Shown piece by piece: positions 4,959 through 10,527 of a DNA stretch of 10,527 nt. This stretch comes from Christensenella sp. UBA4247. GTDB taxonomy: Bacteria; Bacillota; Clostridia; Christensenellales; CAG-1252. The DNA lies in assembly GCA_002395405.1 (NCBI GenBank), contig DGWX01000010.1, forward strand, positions 1-10,527, given 5' to 3'. The stretch's first letter is position 1, and each line of letters begins with the position of its first letter. The translations under genes were made by a program, and so were the position numbers. The notes beneath the pieces were generated by a model. That model was not told the DNA's origin, ran no database searches, and saw nothing but the letters and a program-made list of their open reading frames with translations.

Positions 4959-4972
4959 ATTTTGCATAAAAA
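4959..4972 (+). repeat. 14-bp direct repeat ATTTTGCATAAAAA, right copy
   Basis: Exact copy of 4767-4780, between the tRNA-Leu promoter and the end of pilT. Confidence 0.5.
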
Positions 4973-4989
4973 GCCTTCTTATCCGCAAT

Positions 4990-5027
4990 AAAAGCAAGGA
5001 GAAAAAAGGTGATCAACCGTTCCTTGC
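4990..5027 (-). terminator. pilT terminator overlapping the coding end
   Basis: GCAAGGA (minus 5027-5021) pairs with TCCTTGC (5000-4994) and is followed on the minus strand by TTTT. The first arm lies inside the last codons of pilT and the stop codon is in the loop, where a small GGT/ACC pairing may add stability. Confidence 0.65.
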
Positions 5028-6074
5028 CTGTTGGAGCATATAATCGGGATCCACGCAATACAAAAGCGCGTTTTGCTCCGTAATGATCCCCTGACGCAAA
5101 AAGTTTGCGATCGAATCGTCCATCAGGCGCATTCCCGTATTACGATTGGTCATGATCGTATTCGAGATTTGGTGCGTTTTACCTTCGCGGATCAACGCGT
5201 TGATCGCGGGATGGGAAAGCATAATTTCAAGAGCGGCAACCCTGCCCGATCCATCCGCTTTGGGGATGAGTTGCTGAGAAATAACAGCTTGCATAACCAT
5301 AGAGAGCTGCAATCTGACCTGTTGCTGCTGATAGGACGGGAACACGTCCACCATACGGTCAACGGTATTGGCGGCGCCGATGGTATGCAAGGTACTCATA
5401 ACCAAGTGGCCCGTTTCAGCGGCGGTGATCGCGGTGGAGATGGTTTCGAGGTCACGCATTTCGCCTACTTGGATAACGTCAGGGTCCTGACGGAGAGAAG
5501 CGCGAAGCGCGGCGGCGAAAGATCTCGTATCATTTCCGATCTCGCGTTGGTTTACGATAGATTTCGCGTGTTCGTGATAATACTCGATCGGGTCTTCGAG
5601 CGTTATGATATGCGCGTTACGCGTATTGTTTATATAATTGATCATCGAAGCAAGGGTCGTGGACTTACCGCTACCGGTCGGACCGGTTACAAGGATAATA
5701 CCCCTGCTTTTGTTACATAGGTCGAGCATCGTATTCGGAAGACCGAGCGCACCGAAAGACGGGATTACGCTGTTGATCGTACGGATCGCGATCGCATAGC
5801 ATCCTTTTTGACGAAACGCATTTACACGAAAACGATTCTCGCCGAGCGCGACCGCCACGTCCACTTCTCCGAGTTTTTGGAGCTTCGCCATATTATTTTC
5901 ATCTAATAATTCGCGGCACATAGCTTCCGTATCCGCGGGGGTAAGCGGCGGCGTTTTAAAATACTTAAACGAACCGGCAACGCGAAGGACCGGCGCGGAT
6001 TTTACGGTAATATGCAAGTCGGACGCTTTTTGCGAAAGCGCAAGTTTAAGCAAATCTTTGATCGAAACAGCCAT
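5013..6074 (-). CDS. pilT: PilT, type IV pilus retraction ATPase
   Basis: A full-length (353 residues) PilT hexameric ATPase of the secretion superfamily, which drives pilus retraction and twitching from the cytoplasmic side of the pilus machine. An N-terminal PAS-like domain (about 1-110) precedes the RecA-like core. The core has Walker A GPTGSGKSTT (131-140), an Asp box with ITLEDPIEY (157-165), Walker B region DVIQVGEMRD (199-208) and His box TGHLVMSTLHT (221-231). The PilT-specific AIRNLIRE motif appears as NALIREGK near residue 295, which separates it from PilB extension ATPases. The ATG at 6074 is preceded by AGAGG and a good promoter. It stands alone between tRNA-Leu and the divergent mazF, with no other pilus gene in the window, so its partners must be elsewhere. 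Confidence 0.95.
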   Translation of the reverse strand: MAVSIKDLLKLALSQKASDLHITVKSAPVLRVAGSFKYFKTPPLTPADTEAMCRELLDENNMAKLQKLGEVDVAVALGENRFRVNAFRQKGCYAIAIRTINSVIPSFGALGLPNTMLDLCNKSRGIILVTGPTGSGKSTTLASMINYINNTRNAHIITLEDPIEYYHEHAKSIVNQREIGNDTRSFAAALRASLRQDPDVIQVGEMRDLETISTAITAAETGHLVMSTLHTIGAANTVDRMVDVFPSYQQQQVRLQLSMVMQAVISQQLIPKADGSGRVAALEIMLSHPAINALIREGKTHQISNTIMTNRNTGMRLMDDSIANFLRQGIITEQNALLYCVDPDYMLQQARNG

Positions 6075-6100
6075 AAACGCCTCTTAAATTCTTTTTTATC

Positions 6101-6129
6101 ATTGTACCATACGAACCGCTCTTATGCAA
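6101..6129 (-). promoter_or_regulatory. pilT promoter
   Basis: On the minus strand TTGCAT (6129-6124), 17-bp spacer, TACAAT (6106-6101), about 27 bp before the pilT ATG. Confidence 0.65.
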
Positions 6130-6163
6130 GTATAAACTTTCTCGATCGTGGGAATGATCTTTT

Positions 6164-6192
6164 TATCAAGCGAGCGGTAAAAAGCATAAAAT
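6164..6192 (+). promoter_or_regulatory. Candidate mazF promoter
   Basis: TTATCA (6164-6169), 17-bp spacer, TAAAAT (6187-6192). The predicted start near 6199 coincides with the first base of the leader hairpin. A weaker match than the other promoters in the window. Confidence 0.4.
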
Positions 6193-6198
6193 AAAACG

Positions 6199-6254
6199 GC
6201 GGGGTTCAACCCGATTTTTTCCGATCGAAAAACGGGAAACCTATGGTGCCCCGC
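6199..6254 (+). ncRNA. Structured 5' leader of mazF mRNA
   Basis: Successive nested pairings build one long imperfect hairpin: GCGG (6199-6202) with CCGC (6251-6254), GGTT (6203-6206) with AACC (6238-6241), CCCG (6210-6213) with CGGG (6233-6236) and TTTT (6215-6218) with AAAA (6228-6231). It ends 6 nt before the ribosome site (AGAGGTGA, from 6261), leaving that site free. Likely a stabilising or regulatory 5' hairpin; no known riboswitch class is recognised. Confidence 0.4.
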
Positions 6255-6271
6255 TCGAAAAGAGGTGAACT

Positions 6272-6619
6272 ATGCCCGTTAAAAGAGGAGAATTATATTA
6301 TGCCGATCTGAGCCCCGTGATCGGCAGCGAGCAAGGGGGAGTTCGCCCCGTGCTCGTCGTCCAAAACGACGTGGGGAATAAATACAGTCCGACGGTGATC
6401 GCGGCAGCGGTGACAAGCCAGCTCGGAAAAGCGAAGCTACCGACCCATATCGCCCTTGCGGCCGGGGATTACGGGCTTCCGAAGGATTCGGTCGTTTTGC
6501 TCGAACAGATACGAACGATCGATAAAAGAAGGCTTCGGGAAAAGATCGGCGAACTGCCGATCGACCTTATGCGCAAAGTAAACGACGCGCTGATGATCAG
6601 CCTCGGATTCTTCGACTGA
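6272..6619 (+). CDS. mazF: MazF/NdoA (PemK-like) endoribonuclease toxin, no adjacent antitoxin
   Basis: A 115-residue MazF-family sequence-specific mRNA interferase. It follows the Bacillus NdoA (EndoA) pattern closely: VKRGELYYADLSPVIGSEQGG with GVRPVLVVQND (conserved catalytic-site arginine R25), then TSQLGKAKLPTHI (conserved T/S and K) and LLEQIRTIDKRRL. The length is normal and the protein appears intact. AGAGGTGA lies just upstream of the ATG. In Bacillus the antitoxin gene ndoAI sits directly before ndoA. Here the 197 bp upstream holds only promoters and a hairpin, and the preceding gene is pilT on the other strand, so no partner is visible. Downstream is a terminator shared with a convergent operon. 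An antitoxin encoded elsewhere is the likely explanation; loss of it is less likely because the toxin looks active. Confidence 0.93.
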   Translation: MPVKRGELYYADLSPVIGSEQGGVRPVLVVQNDVGNKYSPTVIAAAVTSQLGKAKLPTHIALAAGDYGLPKDSVVLLEQIRTIDKRRLREKIGELPIDLMRKVNDALMISLGFFD

Positions 6620-6620
6620 G

Positions 6621-6651
6621 AAACGCCTCGAAAAATGTCGAGGCGTTTTTT
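6621..6651. terminator. Terminator between mazF and the convergent nnr operon
   Basis: AAACGCCTCG (6621-6630) pairs perfectly with CGAGGCGTTT (6639-6648) around an 8-nt loop, followed by T. It ends mazF 2 bp after its stop. On the minus strand it directly follows the TAA of the NAD(P)HX repair gene, with a shorter T-run, so it may serve both genes. Confidence 0.88.
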
Positions 6652-8140
6652 ATTCCGCAAATTTCGACAAATAACGAATTGCGGCGGAAACGTTTCTTGC
6701 CGTATCGGAGGGAAGCATCGAATAAACCCCGACTTCTTTCGCCGAAATTTCTCCGGCAAGTCCGAGAACGTATGCCGCGCCGTAAGCGCTCTCCAAGACT
6801 CCCTTTCCCTGCGCGAGGAGCGCCGCAACGGCGCCTGCCAAAACGTCGCCGCTACCTCCTTTTGCCATGCCGGGAGAACCGCTCGCGGATAGATAGGCGA
6901 TTTTACCATCCGTTACAATCGTCGACGCGCCTTTCAAAAGAACGATAACCTTATAACGAGCGGCAAATTCTTTTGCATACGACAACGGATCGGATAAAAT
7001 TTCATCGGTCGGGATCCCCATCAAGCGCGACATCTCTTTCGGGTGGGGCGTAAGAACGGTTTGCCCCACTCTTTTCGTTAAAAGAGACGGATCGGAGGAA
7101 AGAAGATTCAAAGCGTCCGCGTCCAAAACGAGCGGTACGGTTACATTCTCGATCAAGAAGGAAAGCATCTTCGAGGCACCTTCCGAAAGGGAAACACCAT
7201 TACCGAACAAAACCGCCGTTGCCCGATCGATCGCCCTCCGAAGATATTCTACGGAAAAAAGGAGAGAGCCGTCTCTAGACGGCATCGGAAGCAAAGTACA
7301 TTCCGTAATCTTATTCATAACGGAATAAAGGATCGATTCCGGAACGCAAAGTCTGACGAGGCCGTCGCCAAAGGCAAGCGCTTCCGCTCCCATTTCCGCG
7401 AGAACCGCAGCGCCGGAATAAAGATCGCTCCCCGCGATGATGGAAAGAAAACCGCGCGATCCTTTGTGTACGTTTCGTTTCAAAGGCGGGAAAAGACGAG
7501 CCACGTCTTGATCCTCAACGAGCAAACAATCCGGCGCGGTCTTTTCGATTCCGACGTCCAATACTCCGATTTCTCCCGAACAATCGAGCCCATCCGACAA
7601 AAAATGACCGAGCTTCATATTTTGAACGGCAAAGGTAACGTTTGCATTGACTGCCTCGCCGAGGGTCCTACCGTCGTCCGAAGAGATCCCGCTCGGAATA
7701 TCCACACTGACGACGTACGCTCCCGATCGATTGATTTTTTTTACACAAGATAAGAATTCACCGGCGATCGGCCGCGTAAGGCCGACCCCGAAAAGGCAAT
7801 CCACAATATTTTGATAGGAATCAAAGGATAATTCTTCCGAATAGGGTAAGATTTCATTTTCGCACTTATTGCGATAAAAAGATGCGGCGGCGCTTTTACT
7901 CTCCCCAAAGTCCGTTATGGAAACGGAGAATCCGTTTTCTTTCATCAAGAGATAGAGCGCATAACCGTCGCCCCCGTTTCCGCCCTTTCCGCTTACGATC
8001 AAGGTTCTCCCTTGCTTAAAACGCGCGTTTTCCAATATTCCTTCGGCGACTCTTCGCATCAAGAGTTCGGCAGAGACGCCCGAAGAAACGGTTTTCAGAT
8101 CCGCCTCTCTCGCGGATAGTGACGAAACGAGATCAATCAT
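6650..8140 (-). CDS. nnr: Bifunctional NAD(P)H-hydrate epimerase / ADP-dependent NAD(P)H-hydrate dehydratase
   Basis: A 496-residue metabolite-repair enzyme that restores NADH and NADPH from their hydrated forms. The N-terminal YjeF_N epimerase domain (about 1-205) epimerises R- and S-NAD(P)HX; it shows VSGKGGNGGDGYAL (49-62), CLFGVGLTRPIAGEF (115-129) and VSVDIPSG (144-151). The C-terminal ribokinase-like domain (about 222-496) removes water using ADP; it shows HKGSRGFLSIIAGS (225-238), LDADALNLL (339-347), LTPHPKEMSRL (363-373) and the nucleotide-site GSPGMAKGGSGDVLAG (421-436). The usual IGPGLG-like motif reads FGNGVS here, a mild deviation. I use the ATG at 8140, which overlaps the preceding gene's stop by 8 bp; an in-frame extension to 8203 would add 21 residues lying over that gene and unlike the family. 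No clear ribosome site, so coupling is likely. Confidence 0.94.
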   Translation of the reverse strand: MIDLVSSLSAREADLKTVSSGVSAELLMRRVAEGILENARFKQGRTLIVSGKGGNGGDGYALYLLMKENGFSVSITDFGESKSAAASFYRNKCENEILPYSEELSFDSYQNIVDCLFGVGLTRPIAGEFLSCVKKINRSGAYVVSVDIPSGISSDDGRTLGEAVNANVTFAVQNMKLGHFLSDGLDCSGEIGVLDVGIEKTAPDCLLVEDQDVARLFPPLKRNVHKGSRGFLSIIAGSDLYSGAAVLAEMGAEALAFGDGLVRLCVPESILYSVMNKITECTLLPMPSRDGSLLFSVEYLRRAIDRATAVLFGNGVSLSEGASKMLSFLIENVTVPLVLDADALNLLSSDPSLLTKRVGQTVLTPHPKEMSRLMGIPTDEILSDPLSYAKEFAARYKVIVLLKGASTIVTDGKIAYLSASGSPGMAKGGSGDVLAGAVAALLAQGKGVLESAYGAAYVLGLAGEISAKEVGVYSMLPSDTARNVSAAIRYLSKFAE

Positions 8141-8981
8141 TTTGCGAAACCGCGGCGAGGATCGCCTTGCAACATAAGGAATCGGCAAGCATTTGCAATT
8201 CAACGGGATTTGCCGCGACGGCTCCCGACGTCAAAACAAAAATAGAATCGCCGTCGAAACAAGTATGAACGGGTCTGATGCATTTAGCATAAGCGTCTTG
8301 CGTAACGTCCGCAAGCTTGTTCGCTTGCGCTTTGGTTAAAGAAGCGTTCGTTAAAACGCAGGAAATCGTTGTATTCGAAAAAGATGGAGAGAGATCGTCA
8401 AAATCGTTTTTTTTGATCGGTTTCCCGCTGACCGGATCAAAAATATTACCAAGCGCGTTCACAACCGTGACGACCGCCATTTCGAGGTCTCCCTTTTTAG
8501 CGGTAACAACGGCCATACCGGATTTTTTTGCGCGTTTCATTCCGTTCATTTTGCAAACGGTAGCGCCGGCGCCTGCGCCGATCCTACCGCTGATTTCCGT
8601 AACCGGAAGTGCGTTTTGACAAGCGAAATACCCTGCCGCTTTATTCGGATAATCGAAACTGCCGCATTCGAGATCGTAAATCGAAGCGCCGGCACAAATC
8701 GGAACGCGGAAACCGCCTGCGTCGTAACCGCAACCTTTTTCGTGTAAAAACTGCATGACGCCCGAAATCGATTCGAGTCCGAAAGCGCTTCCTCCGGAAA
8801 GAACGACGGCGTTTACTTTTTCCACCGTGTTCTCCGCTCGGAAAAGATCGGTTTCGTGAGTTGCGGGCGCGCCGCCTCTTACGCTGACGCCTCCGACGGC
8901 GCCTTGCGGCGCAAGTACGACCGTTACGCCCGTTTGCGAGTCTTGATTCGTGTAATGACCGATCAAAAAACCGTCTAACAT
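8133..8981 (-). CDS. P1-family (S58, DmpA-like) aminopeptidase/esterase
   Basis: A 282-residue member of the DmpA/P1 peptidase family, whose precursors cut themselves to expose an N-terminal nucleophile and then act as aminopeptidases or amidases on small peptides. Visible features are GVSVRGGAPATHETDLF (31-47), NAVVLSGGSAFGL (57-69), a GRIGAGAGATVCK glycine-rich loop (132-144), and the processing site at SFSNTTISCVLTNA, where cleavage after N203 would leave T204 as the nucleophile. The length fits the shorter members of the family. There is no signal peptide. AAGGAG (8990-8995) lies 8 nt upstream and overlaps the yigZ stop. The natural substrate cannot be told from sequence. Confidence 0.9.
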   Translation of the reverse strand: MLDGFLIGHYTNQDSQTGVTVVLAPQGAVGGVSVRGGAPATHETDLFRAENTVEKVNAVVLSGGSAFGLESISGVMQFLHEKGCGYDAGGFRVPICAGASIYDLECGSFDYPNKAAGYFACQNALPVTEISGRIGAGAGATVCKMNGMKRAKKSGMAVVTAKKGDLEMAVVTVVNALGNIFDPVSGKPIKKNDFDDLSPSFSNTTISCVLTNASLTKAQANKLADVTQDAYAKCIRPVHTCFDGDSIFVLTSGAVAANPVELQMLADSLCCKAILAAVSQND

Positions 8982-8993
8982 ATATTTTTCTCC

Positions 8994-9614
8994 TTATTCT
9001 ATGGGGCAGTATTTTTCTTCCGAAAAACACAAGGACGCCTTGCCGGACGTTACGTCCAGAACGGCGGACAAAAAGGAATCGATTCGGGAAAGAGGAACGG
9101 CAACGGTCAGTAACGCTCCGGAAGCAAAGTCGGAAGAGAGAACTTTTCCCTGAAAAGAAAACACTTTATTTTGAACGGATGATAAAAAAGCGTAATCGCA
9201 TTGGATCCGATAGATCGCGCATTTTTCAAAGGTTTGCGATCCGGAAGAGCGGATCGACTCTTCGGCAGCCGCGGCATAAGCGCGCGCCAAACCGCCCGTT
9301 CCGAGCTTAATGCCGCCGAAATAACGAACGACGACCACTGCCGTAAAAGTCAGCCCTTGCTTTTTGATCGTTTCGAGGATAGGCGCGCCCGAAGTTCCGG
9401 AAGGCTCTCCGTCGTCGCTCGCGCGGCACTTTTCGCCCTTCTCTCCCGAAACGTACGCATAAGGCGCGTGGGTTGCGTCAGGATACTTTTTCTTAACGGT
9501 GCGAACGAAATCTTCCGCATCATCTTCGCTCGAAACGGACGCGCAAAAAGCAATGAATTTGCTGTGTTTGACGGTGATTTCGGCGATCGATGGCTGTAAG
9601 ACGGAACGATACAT
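8994..9614 (-). CDS. yigZ: YigZ / IMPACT family protein
   Basis: A 206-residue protein of the UPF0029 (IMPACT/YigZ) family. The N-terminal domain carries the family signature in full: DDGEPSGTSGAPIL (67-80) and VVVVRYFGGIKLGTGGLARAY (93-113). The C-terminal part (about 135-206) fits the DUF1949 ferredoxin-like domain of bacterial YigZ. The molecular role in bacteria is not well established; the eukaryotic relative IMPACT modulates GCN2 and translation control. Its ATG shares one base with the tyrS stop (TAATG), so it is probably translated by reinitiation after tyrS; no ribosome site is visible. Twelve bases separate its stop from the next gene. Confidence 0.95.
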   Translation of the reverse strand: MYRSVLQPSIAEITVKHSKFIAFCASVSSEDDAEDFVRTVKKKYPDATHAPYAYVSGEKGEKCRASDDGEPSGTSGAPILETIKKQGLTFTAVVVVRYFGGIKLGTGGLARAYAAAAEESIRSSGSQTFEKCAIYRIQCDYAFLSSVQNKVFSFQGKVLSSDFASGALLTVAVPLSRIDSFLSAVLDVTSGKASLCFSEEKYCPIE

Positions 9615-10527
9615 TACAGAGCGAAATTGACCTTTACGCGGTTTTTCTTGCCTTTATAAACGACGCAACCGTTCGCAATTTGGCTATCCGATACTTCGGA
9701 TGAAAGATCCGTGATCTTAACGCCGTCCACGGAAACCGCGCCGCCTTGGATCAATCTTCTCGCTTCACTCTTGCTCGGCGCGAATCCGACGGCGACCAAT
9801 AGATCGACGACTTTTTTATTTTCCGCGGAAACGGTCACGGACGGCATATTCTCCACGTCGCCCGAGAAGGCGGCTTTTACTTTTTTTACGACCTCGTTCG
9901 CGACATCCTCGCCGTGTACGATCTTCGTTATCTCATAAGCAAGGCGTTCTTTCGCGGCGTTGATACGCTCGTCTTGATGCGCGGTCATTTCTTCGATCTC
10001 GTCAAGGGGCATAAAAGTCAAAAGTTTCATACATTTTTTGACTTCGCTGTCCTCCACGTTTCTCCAATATTGATAGAAATCGTAAGGAGAAGTCTTTTCG
10101 GCGGAAAGCCAAACGGCACCCGAAGCGGTTTTGCCCATCTTTTTCCCCTCGCTGTTCGTAAGAAGCGGGAAAGTCATGGCAAACGCGTCCTTTCCGAGCT
10201 TTCTGCGGATCAGATCCGCACCGGAAAGCATATTGCTCCATTGATCGTCACCGCCGCATTCCAAAACGCAACCATACTTTTTATAAAGCACTAAAAAGTC
10301 GTAAGACTGCATCAACATATAATTGAATTCGAGGAAGGTAAGTCCTTTCTCCATTCTGTTTTTATAGCATTCCGCGGTCAGCATTCTGTTTACGCTGAAA
10401 AGAGATCCGATATCGCGCAAAAAATCCACGTAATTGAGGTCCAAAAGCCAATCGCCGTTATTTACCATGATTGCGGCGTTCTCCCCTTCGAAAGAGAAAA
10501 AGCGACTCATTTGTTTTTTGAAACATT
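9614..10527 (-). CDS. tyrS: Tyrosyl-tRNA synthetase (C-terminal part; 5' end outside window)
   Basis: The frame continues past the right edge through residues FKKQ before the first visible Met, so the gene is cut by the window and that Met is not the start. About 303 of roughly 400-420 residues are present. The class I catalytic core shows MLMQSYDFLVLYKKYG and ECGGDDQWSNMLSGADLIRR, which belong to the tyrosine and tRNA binding region. The KMSKS loop appears as KKMGKT, comparable to KFGKT in E. coli TyrRS. The C-terminal S4 RNA-binding domain is intact (VVDLLVAVGFAPSKSEARRLIQGGAVSVDG and onward). The HIGH motif is outside the window. It charges tRNA-Tyr. It heads the visible part of an operon with yigZ, the P1 peptidase and nnr; a T-box leader, if any, would lie outside. 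Confidence 0.96.
   Translation of the reverse strand, partial: CFKKQMSRFFSFEGENAAIMVNNGDWLLDLNYVDFLRDIGSLFSVNRMLTAECYKNRMEKGLTFLEFNYMLMQSYDFLVLYKKYGCVLECGGDDQWSNMLSGADLIRRKLGKDAFAMTFPLLTNSEGKKMGKTASGAVWLSAEKTSPYDFYQYWRNVEDSEVKKCMKLLTFMPLDEIEEMTAHQDERINAAKERLAYEITKIVHGEDVANEVVKKVKAAFSGDVENMPSVTVSAENKKVVDLLVAVGFAPSKSEARRLIQGGAVSVDGVKITDLSSEVSDSQIANGCVVYKGKKNRVKVNFAL

Noticed and set aside
6012..6194. Plus-strand ORF upstream of mazF considered as the missing antitoxin
   Set aside because: It overlaps the 5' end of pilT, has no MazE-like features and stops 77 bp before mazF; its content is antisense pilT plus promoter DNA.
10115..10145. KMGKT in place of KMSKS in TyrRS as a possible defect
   Set aside because: TyrRS variants such as KFGKT in E. 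coli are active, so this is normal family variation.

Overview
The window looks like a chromosomal stretch of an uncultured, anaerobic, low-to-mid GC member of the Bacillota (Clostridia-like). The evidence is strong Shine-Dalgarno sites (AAGGAG, GGAGG), consensus sigma-A promoters with 17-bp spacers, T-tract hairpin terminators, a CsoR copper regulator with a classic operator, a MazF very close to the Bacillus NdoA type, and a Firmicutes-style TyrRS. No species-level assignment is possible by eye. The standard genetic code fits throughout.

Left end (1-630, minus strand): a copper-response operon, csoR followed by the start of a heavy-metal-binding protein (probably the N-terminus of the copper ATPase CopA). 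The two genes are joined by an ATGA overlap. The csoR promoter is a perfect TTGACA-17-TATAAT, and a CsoR-type palindrome fills its spacer.

Middle (about 630-4740): an apparent mobile insertion between the csoR promoter and the tRNA-Leu terminator. It carries a serine recombinase that lacks its C-terminal zinc-ribbon/coiled-coil region, a 36-codon ORF overlapping the recombinase stop, and a tightly packed four-gene operon: flavin reductase-like protein, DUF5131/Gp37-Gp68-like radical SAM protein, MarR regulator, SPL-like radical SAM protein. The operon has a strong promoter with two MarR-like operator boxes 21 bp apart. It is followed by a 360-bp non-coding stretch with six iteron-like direct repeats of about 20-bp period and several hairpins. 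The gene pair appears to match what NCBI protein families call 'radical SAM mobile pair proteins A and B' (from memory); to my knowledge their substrate is unknown. This is the most interesting part of the window.

Right part (4776-10527): ordinary backbone. A tRNA-Leu(GAG) with its own promoter and terminator is followed by pilT (minus). Divergent from pilT is a solitary mazF/ndoA toxin gene (plus) with no visible antitoxin gene and a structured leader. Convergent to mazF is a four-gene minus-strand operon, tyrS (5' end outside the window) - yigZ - P1-family peptidase - bifunctional NAD(P)HX epimerase/dehydratase, whose genes overlap or nearly abut. It mixes translation (tyrS), a conserved IMPACT-family protein, peptide hydrolysis and metabolite repair.

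Within the inserted cassette, the MarR protein probably autoregulates the operon through the tandem boxes. The flavin reductase could supply electrons to the two iron-sulfur enzymes; this is inference.
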